A stretch of 45,729 nt of DNA from Micavibrio sp. UBA6139 (GCA_002423285.1 DIVF01000052.1:1-45729); one strand, 5' to 3'; numbered from the stretch's first letter, positions 34,022 to 43,143 are shown. Program-made: numbers and translations. The notes: a model not told the origin generated them from the letters alone.

Positions 34022-36004
34022 TTAATACGGCGGCTGGGATTGTGCAATTATTGCAGCAATGGCGGAATCACGGGCCTCAACGGGTTGCTCCTGGCTGTCC
34101 ATACGGCGGATGGCGACTTTGCCCTCCTCGGCTTCGCGTTTGCCAACGATGAACATGACCGGAACCTTCGCCAGTGAGTGTTCGCGGATCTTGTAATTGA
34201 TCTTTTCGTTGCGGACATCCAGTTCAACACGCAGGCCTGCGGCCAAGAGTTCATTGTAGATTTCCTGCGCGTAGCCATCGGCTTCGGATGTGATGGTGGA
34301 AACAACACATTGTGTTGGCGCCAACCATAACGGCAATTTACCGGCGTAGTTTTCAATCAAGATACCGATAAAGCGTTCAATGGAGCCAAGGATGGCACGG
34401 TGCAACATCAATGGGCGATGACGTGCGCCGTCTTCACCAATGTATGTCGCATCAAGGCGTTCTGGCAGGTTCGGGTCCAGCTGCAACGTGCCGCAGGTCC
34501 AGGAACGGCCAATCGCGTCTTGGATGTGGAATTCCAGTTTCGGACCATAGAACGCCCCGTCACCCGGTGCGTCTTCGTAATCAAGGCCAGCAGCGTCCAA
34601 TGCTTGGCGCAGCGCATTTTCAGCGAAGTCCCAGCTTTCTTCGGTACCCACACGGTTTTCAGGACGGGTTGCCAGCTTCACCTTCACATTGGTGAAGCCC
34701 AGATCCGTGTACATCGTGCGCAGCAATTCGCAGAAGGCCAGTGATTCACTGGCGATCTGATCTTCGCGACAGAAAATATGCGCATCATCTTGGGTGAATT
34801 GACGCACGCGCATCAAACCATGCAAAGCACCGTGGGCTTCGTTGCGGTGACAGCAGCCAAATTCCGCCATGCGGATTGGCAAATCACGGTAGGATTTAAT
34901 GCCCTGTTTAAAGACCTGAACATGCGCCGGGCAGTTCATTGGCTTTAACGCCATGAAATGTTTTGGTTCTTCCTTGAAAATCTTTTGCCCTTCTTCGGTG
35001 TTGGGCACGACATCAGGAACAACGAACATGTTTTCGCGGTATTTGGACCAGTGGCCGGACGCTTCCCAGAAACGGCTATCCATTAGCTGTGGTGTTTTAA
35101 CCTCAACATAACCGGCGGTATTCAAGCGGCGGCGCACGTAACCTTCCAGTGCCAGCCAGATCGAATAACCCTTTGGATGCCAGAAGACCGAACCTTGCGC
35201 TTCGTCTTGCAAATGGAACAAATCCATTTCGCGGCCCAGTTTACGGTGATCGCGTTTTTCGGCTTCTTCGATTTGTGTCAGATAGGCTTGCAGTTCTTCT
35301 TCGCTGCGCCATGCGGTGCCATAGATGCGGGTCAACATCGCACGCGATGAATCACCGCGCCAATATGCGCCAGCAACCTTCATCAATTTAAACGCGGTGC
35401 CGATATGTTTTGTCGTTGGCATATGCGGGCCACGGCACAAATCAAGCCAATCGCCCTGTCTATAGACGGTGATTGTTTCTGTGCCCGGCAGATCGCGGAT
35501 CAATTCAGCCTTATACATTTCACCTTTTTTGGTGAAATATTCGATAGCCTGTTCACGGTCCCAGACTTCGCGTTCGAACGCCGCACCACGACCAATGATT
35601 TCTTTCATCTTGGCTTCGATCTTTGGCAGATCTTCGAGCGTGAAAGGTTCGTTGCGGGCGAAGTCGTAGTAGAACCCATTTTCAATGGAGGGGCCGATGG
35701 TGACTTGCGTGCCGGGAAACAATTCCTGAACGGCTTCGGCCAGAACATGCGCACAGTCATGGCGAATCATTTCGAGTGCCGGGGCGTCCTCACGTTTGAA
35801 TATTCTAATATTAGCATGTTCTTCTACGGCGCGTGACAGGTCGCGAATCTCGCCGTTGATTTCAATCGCAATCGCCGCTTTGGCCAAAGATTTTGCAATC
35901 GAATCCGCAATCGCCAATCCGGTTGTGCCGGACGGGTAGGTGCGCGCCGAACCATCGGGTAAAGTAATTGTGATCTGATTCAGTGCTGCAGCCGCATTAG
36001 ACAT
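34022..36004 (-). CDS. thrS: Threonyl-tRNA synthetase
   Basis: A 660-residue class II synthetase that charges tRNA-Thr in the cytoplasm. Domain order: TGS (1-65), the editing domain with HDCAHVLAEAV and the distal HxxxH-type residues, the catalytic core with zinc ligands in PMNCPAHVQVFK and the nearby MAEFGCCHRNEAHGALHGLMRVRQFTQDDAHIFC block, and a C-terminal anticodon domain. ATG 36004 gives MSNAAAALNQITITLPDGS; an upstream ATG at 36043 overlaps the leader hairpin and is less likely. Length matches the family. Confidence 0.97.
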   Translation of the reverse strand: MSNAAAALNQITITLPDGSARTYPSGTTGLAIADSIAKSLAKAAIAIEINGEIRDLSRAVEEHANIRIFKREDAPALEMIRHDCAHVLAEAVQELFPGTQVTIGPSIENGFYYDFARNEPFTLEDLPKIEAKMKEIIGRGAAFEREVWDREQAIEYFTKKGEMYKAELIRDLPGTETITVYRQGDWLDLCRGPHMPTTKHIGTAFKLMKVAGAYWRGDSSRAMLTRIYGTAWRSEEELQAYLTQIEEAEKRDHRKLGREMDLFHLQDEAQGSVFWHPKGYSIWLALEGYVRRRLNTAGYVEVKTPQLMDSRFWEASGHWSKYRENMFVVPDVVPNTEEGQKIFKEEPKHFMALKPMNCPAHVQVFKQGIKSYRDLPIRMAEFGCCHRNEAHGALHGLMRVRQFTQDDAHIFCREDQIASESLAFCELLRTMYTDLGFTNVKVKLATRPENRVGTEESWDFAENALRQALDAAGLDYEDAPGDGAFYGPKLEFHIQDAIGRSWTCGTLQLDPNLPERLDATYIGEDGARHRPLMLHRAILGSIERFIGILIENYAGKLPLWLAPTQCVVSTITSEADGYAQEIYNELLAAGLRVELDVRNEKINYKIREHSLAKVPVMFIVGKREAEEGKVAIRRMDSQEQPVEARDSAIAAIIAQSQPPY

Positions 36005-36041
36005 AATGGTGTGTTCCGGGTTAAGATCATAAAGGCCGGGC

Positions 36042-36085
36042 AAACCCCCGCCAGCCCCTAAAAATGCAGGGATTTCGGGGGATTT
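36042..36085 (-). promoter_or_regulatory. Leader hairpin upstream of thrS
   Basis: On the coding strand AAATCCCCCG and CGGGGGTTT pair across a smaller internal CCC/GGG stem, ending 38 nt before the thrS ATG. In E. coli thrS has a structured leader for autoregulation; whether this hairpin acts that way is only a possibility. The rest of 36005-36263 is AT-rich with no gene seen. Confidence 0.4.
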
Positions 36086-36263
36086 GCAAGGGGGACGGGG
36101 TGATAAATTAACGCTTTAGGATAGTTTCCATTTACGCGGCCCCCGGTCCACCCCATATTCACTTTACGGGCTGATTATATTTTTCAATCGGCGCATATGA
36201 TTTTTTATTTTATCGATTTTTTCAGGCGGCCAAAACGGGTCGCAAGCATTTCAGGAGGCCATC

Positions 36264-36635
36264 ATGCAAACCGTTTTTATCCTGCCAGAAACCACCGAAA
36301 AAACCATTTGCGTGCGTTACACCGGGACAGTGACCCTTGATGATTTTGATCGCTATCATCATCAAGAATTGCTGAAGCGCACAAACGAAAACGGTTATTT
36401 CAACATGGTGGTATGCTATGATAAAGACTATAACGGGTGGGAACCTGCGGCAGCAGATGCCAATTTAAAATCTATTGTGGAACTGGCCGGGAACGCACGA
36501 AAGCTGGCCTACGTTAATCCGCAGAAGCGTAAAATATTTCTGATGAGTATGGTAAACGACCTCCTCGTGGATGCAGAAATTCGCTATTTCGATGGCGACG
36601 ATTATGCGTCTGCGCTGGAATGGGTTAAAGAATAA
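36264..36635 (+). CDS. SpoIIAA/STAS-like protein, paralogue 1 of 3
   Basis: A 123-residue small soluble protein. The pattern VFILPETTEKTICVRYTGTVTLDDFDRYHHQELL, followed by a D-x-x-x-GWEPAAADAN segment, KLAYVNPQKRK and a final EIRYFDGDDYASALEWVKE, is shared with the two following genes. The fold is probably the SpoIIAA-like STAS/SEC14 type (PF11964-like), which often holds small regulatory or lipid-binding domains. Ribosome site AGGAGG lies at a good distance. No catalytic residue is recognisable. Confidence 0.75.
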   Translation: MQTVFILPETTEKTICVRYTGTVTLDDFDRYHHQELLKRTNENGYFNMVVCYDKDYNGWEPAAADANLKSIVELAGNARKLAYVNPQKRKIFLMSMVNDLLVDAEIRYFDGDDYASALEWVKE

Positions 36636-36678
36636 TTTTGAATGAAACACCCTTTTTGATAAGGATCAGGCCGCCACC

Positions 36679-37056
36679 ATGGGCAAAACGATTGAGATTC
36701 TTCCAGAGACAGCAGATTCAGTTTTGTGTCTGCGCTTTTCAGGAATCATTACAGCAGAAGATTTTATCAACGAACACGAAAAGCCCTTGCTGCAAATTAT
36801 TGAAAAATACGGCCATTACAGCATGTATATTGATTACTCGCCCGCGTTTATCAAATGGAGCCCCGAAGCCGCCGATCTCAGCTTCAAATGCATCACCGCC
36901 TGTGGGCCAAAGGTGCGCCGCTGCGCCTATGTCAACCCGCCGCAAGAGCGCCTGTTAATGATGAAACTGTTAAACCCCATCACCACCAATGCCGATGTGC
37001 GTTATTTTAACAACGGCGAGCAGCAAATCGCACTGGATTGGATACGGGGGCCATAA
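36679..37056 (+). CDS. SpoIIAA/STAS-like protein, paralogue 2 of 3
   Basis: The protein has 125 residues and the same architecture as its neighbours: IEILPETADSVLCLRFSGIITAEDFINEH, IKWSPEAADLSF, RRCAYVNPPQERLL and DVRYFNNGEQQIALDWIRG. The gap to the first copy is 43 bp and its TAA overlaps the ATG of the third copy (TAATG), so copies 2 and 3 are translationally coupled. Sequence divergence between the three copies is high, so the triplication is old. Function unknown. Confidence 0.75.
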   Translation: MGKTIEILPETADSVLCLRFSGIITAEDFINEHEKPLLQIIEKYGHYSMYIDYSPAFIKWSPEAADLSFKCITACGPKVRRCAYVNPPQERLLMMKLLNPITTNADVRYFNNGEQQIALDWIRGP

Positions 37057-37469
37057 TGCCAAAGGGATACACAGGTTCAACACCAATGACACAACCAGAT
37101 ACAGAGCAGCCTTTATTTCTGCCAGAGACGAATGACCGCGTTTTCTGCTGCCGTGTGCTGGAAAAAATGCAGACTGGGCGCTATGAGCGCGCCGGTGCGG
37201 CCATGCGCGACATGGTCAAGGCCCGCGGTGAAATCCGCATGGTTATTGATTACCAGAATTTTGATGGCTGGGAAGATGATGAAACCAAAATTGATATGGG
37301 CTTAAGCGTCGAACTTGGCCCCTATTTAACTAAAATTGCCCTGGTAAACCCGCCACCGATTATCATTGCGCAAATGAAGATGAAGTCCTTGGTGATGCCT
37401 CGTATCACAATACGGTATTTTGAAAACGGCGAATATGATCTGGCCGTCAAATGGGCGAATGAAGATTAA
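37056..37469 (+). CDS. SpoIIAA/STAS-like protein, paralogue 3 of 3
   Basis: The protein has 137 residues, counted from ATG 37056, which overlaps the previous stop; GGGGG lies about five nucleotides upstream. ATG 37086 is a possible alternative. It has the family pattern PLFLPETNDRVFCCRVLEKM, FDGWEDDETKIDMG, KIALVNPPPII and TIRYFENGEYDLAVKWANED. Compared with copies 1 and 2, the first beta-strand segment is less conserved (KMQTGRYERAG). A strong bidirectional terminator follows and separates it from the convergent secretion genes. Confidence 0.75.
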   Translation: MPKGYTGSTPMTQPDTEQPLFLPETNDRVFCCRVLEKMQTGRYERAGAAMRDMVKARGEIRMVIDYQNFDGWEDDETKIDMGLSVELGPYLTKIALVNPPPIIIAQMKMKSLVMPRITIRYFENGEYDLAVKWANED

Positions 37470-37476
37470 ATAAAAA

Positions 37477-37501
37477 GAAGGGGGCCATTTCAGCCCCCTT
37501 C
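37477..37501. terminator. Bidirectional rho-independent terminator
   Basis: GAAGGGGGC and GCCCCCTTC (9 bp) flank a 7-nt loop, with A-rich sequence on the left and TTTATTT on the right, between the convergent STAS-like and secretion operons. Works for both strands. Confidence 0.85.
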
Positions 37502-37507
37502 TTTATT

Positions 37508-38974
37508 TCATCTCTCGCTCATCGCGTTGTTCAACGTTTTGATAAACGGCTTCAAGATATATTCCATCACCGATTTTTTTCCAGTCATGATGTCAACAGA
37601 TGCCACCATCCCCGGAATAATCGGCAGGATTTCATCCTTACGCTTCAGCGTGTTTTCATAGGTGCGCAAACGAACACGGTAGAAACTTTCGCCCTTTTCA
37701 TTGGTGATGGTATCGGCGGAAATATCCACCAGCTCACCACGCAAGCCACCATAGATGGAAAAATCATAGGCGGTGATTTTGACAACCGCCTTTTGTCCCG
37801 GATAGAGGAAGGCGATGTCAGAGGGGCGCACGCGGGCTTCGACCAGCAACTGGTCATCTTTCGGCACGATTTCCATCATGTCCTCACCCGGCTTCACAAC
37901 GCCACCAACAGTCGTGACTTTGATCGCCTTCACCGTCCCGTTCACGGGCGAGCGCACTTCGGTCCGCGTTTTGCGGTCTTCCAATGTACCCAAGGTTTGT
38001 TTCAAGGAATTCATTTCCACGGATTTGGCAGAGAGTTCCGTTTGTGCCTGCGCCCGTGCGGTATTGGTCACTTCGGCAATCTTGGCCTTGGCTTCATTGA
38101 CCGCAGATTGAGAGCGCGGCAATGCGCCTTGCAGACTGTTCAGCTCGCTTTGCTTTTCTTTTAAGCCGCGCTCCAACTGGATCAGTTCGATTTTAGGGGC
38201 AGAACCACGCTCGACCAGCGGTGCAATCATATCGCGTTCCTGACGGGACAAATTGATGACCCCGCGCAAATCAGAAATGCGGGTGTTGAGTTCTCGCACC
38301 TCTTGTTCACGCTGGCTCAATTGTTGCTGGAACACTTGCAACTGGGAATTCAGGCTTTGCATGTTAGCGCGGAAGGCATCCATTTCTTCCGACACGTTTT
38401 GCGGGGCAGCAGCCATGACTTCCGGTGGGAATTCCGGTGTGATTTGTCCTTCGGCTTCGGCCTTTAACCGCGCGATGGAAGCCATTAAACCCATATATTT
38501 CGACTGATTCGCGCCCAGATTCGATGACGCATCGACATTCCGCAAGCGCATGATGATCTGGTTGGCCTGAACTTCCTGACCTTCCTTGACGAGGAATTCA
38601 TCGATGATCCCGCCTTCCAGGTTTTGAATGATCTGGACTTGCGAGGATGGAATGATTTTTCCATCGCCGCGCGTCACCTCATCCAATGTCGCGAAATTTG
38701 CCCAGATAATAAAGGCAAAGAAGACAGCAATAATTGTCACCAGCAAAATATGCGCCGAGAGCGGCAATTCTTCATCGGTGGTGAAGAATTTATCGGCCTG
38801 TGCCTGTGCCTTTTCCATCTGGACTTTCATCCAGTCATTTTGCAGCTGTGCCCATTCGCCCGGTTTATTGACGTTAAGGTCAGCGGGTGCGCCGGGGGCT
38901 GGCTTGGCCCCTTGCGCGGGCGGACGTTGCCCAGCGGGCTTTTGTGGCGGTTTCTGAACGGGTTTTTGTGTCAT
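37508..38974 (-). CDS. Type I secretion periplasmic adaptor, HlyD/LapC family
   Basis: A 488-residue membrane-fusion protein. A Pro/Lys-rich cytoplasmic N-terminus (1-70) precedes one membrane helix (about 74-94, AHILLVTIIAVFFAFIIWA). The lipoyl/barrel-sandwich half-motif GDGKIIPSSQVQIIQNLEGGIIDEFLVKEGQEV follows, then a long coiled coil (about 190-340), the second half-motif with VRSPVNGTVKAIKVTTVGGVVKPGEDMMEIVP, and a beta-barrel end. It would bridge the ATPase to a TolC-like outer-membrane channel, which is not in this window. It starts eight bp after the ATPase gene. Confidence 0.9.
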   Translation of the reverse strand: MTQKPVQKPPQKPAGQRPPAQGAKPAPGAPADLNVNKPGEWAQLQNDWMKVQMEKAQAQADKFFTTDEELPLSAHILLVTIIAVFFAFIIWANFATLDEVTRGDGKIIPSSQVQIIQNLEGGIIDEFLVKEGQEVQANQIIMRLRNVDASSNLGANQSKYMGLMASIARLKAEAEGQITPEFPPEVMAAAPQNVSEEMDAFRANMQSLNSQLQVFQQQLSQREQEVRELNTRISDLRGVINLSRQERDMIAPLVERGSAPKIELIQLERGLKEKQSELNSLQGALPRSQSAVNEAKAKIAEVTNTARAQAQTELSAKSVEMNSLKQTLGTLEDRKTRTEVRSPVNGTVKAIKVTTVGGVVKPGEDMMEIVPKDDQLLVEARVRPSDIAFLYPGQKAVVKITAYDFSIYGGLRGELVDISADTITNEKGESFYRVRLRTYENTLKRKDEILPIIPGMVASVDIMTGKKSVMEYILKPFIKTLNNAMSER

Positions 38975-38982
38975 GATAAAAC

Positions 38983-41337
38983 CTATGCGTCTGTATTTTC
39001 AGCGGAACTGCCATATTGGCGGGACTGCAATTTCTGGATCACCTTGTCTTTTGGCCCGAAATCGACCACCCGGCCACGATCAAGCAGCAGGATTTTATCG
39101 ACCAGCGTCAGCATGGTGCCTTTATGCGTGATGAGAATTGTCGTTTTCCCTTCGCACAAAGTTTTCATGCGCTTTAACAAACGTTGTTCGGATGCCGGAT
39201 CAAGCGAGGCGGTTGGTTCATCCATGATCAGAACACTGGGGTCATATAAAAGGGCGCGGGCAATAGCCACCGCCTGACGTTGACCACCAGAGAGCGATTC
39301 GCCGCGCTCTCCGACCATGGTATCAAGGCCGGCCTGCGAATCGCGTAAAAACTCCATAACCCCGGCCATTTCGGCGGCACGCAGCACAGCGCGATCAGGG
39401 GCAGTTTCATGACCCATGGTGATGTTTTCACGCACCGATCCATAGAATAATTGCGGGCTTTGTTGAACCGCACCAACAGCACGGCGCAAATCGCCCGGAT
39501 CAATCTGGCGCACATCGGTGTTATCAATCTGCACCGAACCGCTATCGGGTTGATACAGATTCAACAGCAAGCGTTCAATGGTGGTCTTACCCGACCCCAC
39601 CGCACCGATGATGCCGATATGTTCACCCTGTTGAATCGTGAAATCCAGATGGTTGAGGGCCGGAACAGATTGGCCCGGATAATGGAACACCACATCGCGG
39701 AATTCGATGGCACCGCGAATGGCCGGCATGGCGATGAAATGTTTATCAACCGGGCGTTCAACCGGGCGCTTCATCAATTCATCCAATTGTTTCAGGGCCT
39801 GGCGCGATTGGTTCATCCGGGTCATAAGCCCCGCCACCTGACCCAATGGGGCCATCGCGCGGCTGGACAACATCACGGCGGCGATCAACGCCCCCATCGA
39901 CATCAAGCCTTCAGAAATCATGAACACACCGACAATCACCACGCCAACCCCGGCAATTTGCTGGATATACATGGCGAAGTTGAGGGCGAATGACGAAACG
40001 CGGCGCGCCTTCATCGAGGTATGGGAGCTTTTTTCATTCAGCTCTTCCCATTTGCGTTGGGTGTGACCCTCGGCAGCCTGCACCTTGATGGTTTCAAGGC
40101 CGGAAATGGTTTCAAACAACAGCGCGTTTTTCAGGGCACTTTCGTTCATCGATGTTTTGATAATTTTTTCCAGCGGACGTTGCAGGGCCCAACCGATAAA
40201 CAGCACAATCGGCATCGCCAGAAGCGGCACCAGCGCCACCGGCCCGGCAATCACCGCAATAATCACCACGAATAAAATGGCAAAAGGTAGATCAATGAGC
40301 GCCGTCAGCGTGGCGGAGGTAAAGAAGTCACGCAAGCCTTCAAATTCCCGCACGTTACTGGCCAGAACACCGGCACTGGCCGGACGGGCCGTCATGGTCA
40401 TGCCCATGATCTGTTCAAACAATGCGGCAGACATTTTCACATCTGCCTTTTTCCCCGCATAATCCAGAAAATGCGCGCGCAGATTTTTCAAAATGAAATC
40501 AAAGGTAAAAACAGTCAAAATCCCCGCCGATAACACCCACAGCGTATCAAACGCCGAATTGGGAATAACGCGGTCATAGACGTTCATCGTGAAAAGCGGA
40601 CTGGCCAGTGCAAACAAGTTGATGACGATGGCCGCCAGGCAGACTTCCTTATAAATTTTCTTATGTTCTTTTAAGGCTGCCCAGAACCAGTCACGCGCCG
40701 TATCAATGCGCGCCGGACCCGCCCGTTCATCCATCCGCGCCACCGGGCGGATATAGAAGGAATAGCCTGTATACAAGGCCTTGAGATCGCCCAGCTTGAT
40801 CGTCTGGCGTTCATCTTCCGTTTCCGGGAACTGCACGACGAAGGATGTTTCCGGGTGAATTTCAATCGCCTGACCGGGCTCTTTTTTCGGCGGGTGTTTC
40901 GGCGGATATTTGATATCCCACAAAATACAGGCATGGCCGCGTTCCAAAACCAGAACGCAGGGCAAGATCGGCGCAATCGCCAAAGCGTCCAAAGCGCGTT
41001 CAACCAGACGCGCATTCAAATCAGCGCGTTGCGCGGCGCGAATAAACAGGGCCGGTGTAATACCGGTCGGTGGAATCGGAAGACCGGCAGTCAATGCCGC
41101 CGGGCTGGTGCGGCGGCCATAATGCCCTGCCATGATCCGCAAGGCCTCAACCAGCGGATGGCCAAGGGCCACACGGTCAACCTGTAACGGCCACGGGTTT
41201 TCAGCCGGGGCAGCGGTATCGGACGCCGGTTGTTCAGGAGCATCGGAATAGGACGGATCATTCGGTGACGTCACGGGGAAGGGACCTTTCAGCAGGAACG
41301 GCCCACCAGCGGAGGCAAACCGTTTTACAGGAATCAT
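38983..41337 (-). CDS. Type I secretion ATPase with degenerate C39 domain, LapB-like
   Basis: A 784-residue ABC transporter. After a Pro-rich N-terminus the region at about 55-190 (PLVEALRIMAGHYGRRTSPAALTAGLPI, ACILWDIKY) resembles a C39 peptidase fold but has no catalytic Cys, which marks the C39-like group (LapB/HlyB type) that docks substrate without cleaving it. Membrane helices span about 240-500. The ATPase shows Walker A GAVGSGKTT, LSGGQRQAVAIARALL and SVLIMDEPTASLD. It probably exports RTX- or adhesin-type proteins with the downstream adaptor; no substrate gene is adjacent. Confidence 0.9.
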   Translation of the reverse strand: MIPVKRFASAGGPFLLKGPFPVTSPNDPSYSDAPEQPASDTAAPAENPWPLQVDRVALGHPLVEALRIMAGHYGRRTSPAALTAGLPIPPTGITPALFIRAAQRADLNARLVERALDALAIAPILPCVLVLERGHACILWDIKYPPKHPPKKEPGQAIEIHPETSFVVQFPETEDERQTIKLGDLKALYTGYSFYIRPVARMDERAGPARIDTARDWFWAALKEHKKIYKEVCLAAIVINLFALASPLFTMNVYDRVIPNSAFDTLWVLSAGILTVFTFDFILKNLRAHFLDYAGKKADVKMSAALFEQIMGMTMTARPASAGVLASNVREFEGLRDFFTSATLTALIDLPFAILFVVIIAVIAGPVALVPLLAMPIVLFIGWALQRPLEKIIKTSMNESALKNALLFETISGLETIKVQAAEGHTQRKWEELNEKSSHTSMKARRVSSFALNFAMYIQQIAGVGVVIVGVFMISEGLMSMGALIAAVMLSSRAMAPLGQVAGLMTRMNQSRQALKQLDELMKRPVERPVDKHFIAMPAIRGAIEFRDVVFHYPGQSVPALNHLDFTIQQGEHIGIIGAVGSGKTTIERLLLNLYQPDSGSVQIDNTDVRQIDPGDLRRAVGAVQQSPQLFYGSVRENITMGHETAPDRAVLRAAEMAGVMEFLRDSQAGLDTMVGERGESLSGGQRQAVAIARALLYDPSVLIMDEPTASLDPASEQRLLKRMKTLCEGKTTILITHKGTMLTLVDKILLLDRGRVVDFGPKDKVIQKLQSRQYGSSAENTDA

Positions 41338-41470
41338 GCAACGTAAAGTTTACCACGCACACCCACCGGGGGCAGCGTGAAAAATATGATCCATTGTCCG
41401 CCTGAATGCTTAACAAGGCATAAAAAAAGCCCGCCCTTTCTGTGAGAAAGCTGGTTTGTCGGCCCCATAT

Positions 41471-41499
41471 TGTCATCCCCGGCTTAGCCGGGGATGACA
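41471..41499. repeat. Palindrome TGTCATCCCCGGC-TTA-GCCGGGGATGACA
   Basis: A perfect 13-bp inverted repeat with a 3-nt centre in the 294-bp gap between the secretion ATPase and the integrase. Related to the repeat at 28501-28575. No tRNA gene or other attachment site was recognised in this gap; an AT-rich segment (about 41520-41560) precedes the integrase. Confidence 0.7.
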
Positions 41500-41631
41500 G
41501 AGTCATCTTATCTTTCTGTTTTTATTCACTATTTTATTATATAATAGGCCACACATAGTATGCACAGCCATGACAGATCAATGACTTACGGCTGAAAGCT
41601 GCACGGAATCTGCACAAAAAGGACAAGGGGC

Positions 41632-42924
41632 ATGGCCTTTATCATCGACAAAGAGGAACTGAAACCCGGCTTGATTATCTTCCGCCGGGGTGATGTGGAG
41701 CATAAGAACTGGTATTGCCGCATCAAACTGCCCAAGGCAGACCGCTATAAGACGGTTTCCCTCAAAACGTCCGATCTCCACGAAGCCCGCGACCGCGCCT
41801 ATGACTATGACGCAGACATAAGATTCCGGATAAAGCACGAAGTCCCGATATTTGATAAACCCTTTAGTGATGTGTCCAAGGAATACGTTGAATCCCAACG
41901 CCTACGCGCTGTCATGGGTGAGATCGGTCATGAGCGCGTCAGGAAATTACTATCTTCCGTCAGGAACCATTTAGACCCCTATGTCGGCAATATTCAAATC
42001 AGTATGATCGGGCAAGACCGCTGGGCCAATTACCCCGCATGGCGGCGCGAACGCGGGAAAGGCCAGTTTCGTGAGCAGGTCAGTGATTCCACCATCAAGT
42101 TTGAAATGATGATCTTCCGGGCCATCATGAATTTTGCCATCAAGAAACGCTACGTCACCGCCGACAAACGGTTTGAAGGAAGACCGCAATTCAAGCTGAT
42201 GCGCCGGGATGCGTTTTCCATTGAGGAATACCGCACCATGCACACGCGGGGCCGCGCATGGGTCAAGGCAGCGGTCAGAAATTCAAGTATCTGGTATCGC
42301 ACCATGACCTATAATTTTGTGCTTATCATGTGCAATACGGGGATGCGCCCACCGGAAGCCAAAAATCTGCGCTGGCGCGATATATCGAAAGGAAAAGATA
42401 AAGACGGGCGTGATCTTGTGATCCTGTCTGTGCGGGGCAAGGGCAAATCGCGCCATCTTGTCGCCCCGCCTAGTGTCGGGGAATATCTTGACCGGGTTAA
42501 AACAATGTCAAAATCAACCGATCCGGATGACCCTGTCTTTACAACCAAGATAGGAAAAGCAACCAAATCCCTTTATGCCGAATTGGTAACGCAGCTTTTA
42601 ATAGAAGCAAAATTGCGCGAAGGCCCGTCAGGGATTCCGCGCTCGACTTATAGCTTCCGCCATACTTATGCGACCTTCCGTTTAAGCGAAGGCGTTGACG
42701 TTTATTTTCTGGCGCAGCAGATGGGAACATCGGTTGAAATGATTGAACAGCATTACGGCCATGTAAACACAGTCAAACACGCGGACCGCGTCTTATACGG
42801 TATGGGGAGCTGGGAGTCATTGCCGGGAGATAATGACAAACCGGAAAACAGCAAAAGCGGCAAGGCAGGAACAACCCCGCCTGCACCGCCTAAACCATCC
42901 CACAAGAAGAATCCCAAGAAGTAA
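41632..42924 (+). CDS. Tyrosine-type site-specific recombinase (phage-type integrase)
   Basis: A 430-residue integrase with a core-binding N-terminal part (about 80-190) and the catalytic domain (about 200-390). Catalytic Arg239 is in NTGMRPPEAKNL. The second box is YSFRHTYATF, with Tyr in place of the usual His of HxxR, a known variation. The nucleophile is Tyr375 in EMIEQHYGHVN. The C-terminal 40 residues are Lys/Pro/Ser-rich and probably disordered. A site-specific recombinase beside a DGR suggests an integrated element. No att core was identified. AAGGGG lies upstream of the ATG. Confidence 0.92.
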   Translation: MAFIIDKEELKPGLIIFRRGDVEHKNWYCRIKLPKADRYKTVSLKTSDLHEARDRAYDYDADIRFRIKHEVPIFDKPFSDVSKEYVESQRLRAVMGEIGHERVRKLLSSVRNHLDPYVGNIQISMIGQDRWANYPAWRRERGKGQFREQVSDSTIKFEMMIFRAIMNFAIKKRYVTADKRFEGRPQFKLMRRDAFSIEEYRTMHTRGRAWVKAAVRNSSIWYRTMTYNFVLIMCNTGMRPPEAKNLRWRDISKGKDKDGRDLVILSVRGKGKSRHLVAPPSVGEYLDRVKTMSKSTDPDDPVFTTKIGKATKSLYAELVTQLLIEAKLREGPSGIPRSTYSFRHTYATFRLSEGVDVYFLAQQMGTSVEMIEQHYGHVNTVKHADRVLYGMGSWESLPGDNDKPENSKSGKAGTTPPAPPKPSHKKNPKK

Positions 42925-42992
42925 TAGAATAATTATGATCGGCGCGGTTGAAACAGCGCGGCGGGTCCGCAGCGCCAACCGTCCAATCTTGG

Positions 42993-43037
42993 TCATTCCT
43001 CCGATGCGCCGCTGGCGCGACTGAATCGGAGGAATGA
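42993..43037. repeat. Long stem-loop downstream of the integrase
   Basis: TCATTCCTCCGAT (42993-43005) and ATCGGAGGAATGA (43025-43037) are perfect 13-bp inverted copies; inside lies a second stem GCGCC-GCT-GGCGC (43006-43018). It has no T-run and so is not an ordinary terminator. It could be a recombination or regulatory structure. The remaining 42925-43192 is non-coding. Confidence 0.5.
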
Positions 43038-43111
43038 GCCAAGCCACCAACCGGAAACAGGGGGATCGAGCTCGATACACCCCGGTTTGTGGCGTTCTTT
43101 GAAACAATGCT

Positions 43112-43143
43112 CGCCGCACTTAAGCACCGGGTCCGGTGCGGCG
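43112..43143 (-). terminator. Nested inverted repeats at the end of the DGR operon
   Basis: CGCCGCAC (43112-43119) pairs with GTGCGGCG (43136-43143), and alternatively GCACCGG (43124-43130) pairs with CCGGTGC (43133-43139). It lies about 50 nt beyond the stop of the S26-like gene. Mutually exclusive stems and no strong T-run make terminator only a possibility. Confidence 0.35.

Noticed and set aside
41338..41631. tRNA or tmRNA attachment site for the integrase
   Set aside because: No cloverleaf or tmRNA-like 3' end could be built; only a dispersed palindrome and AT-rich DNA are present.
42817..43119. Minus-strand 100-residue ORF with a hydrophobic stretch
   Set aside because: Overlaps the integrase 3' end and the stem-loop; composition is that of a reverse-strand shadow. 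The short + ORF at 42935-43024 is also not convincing.
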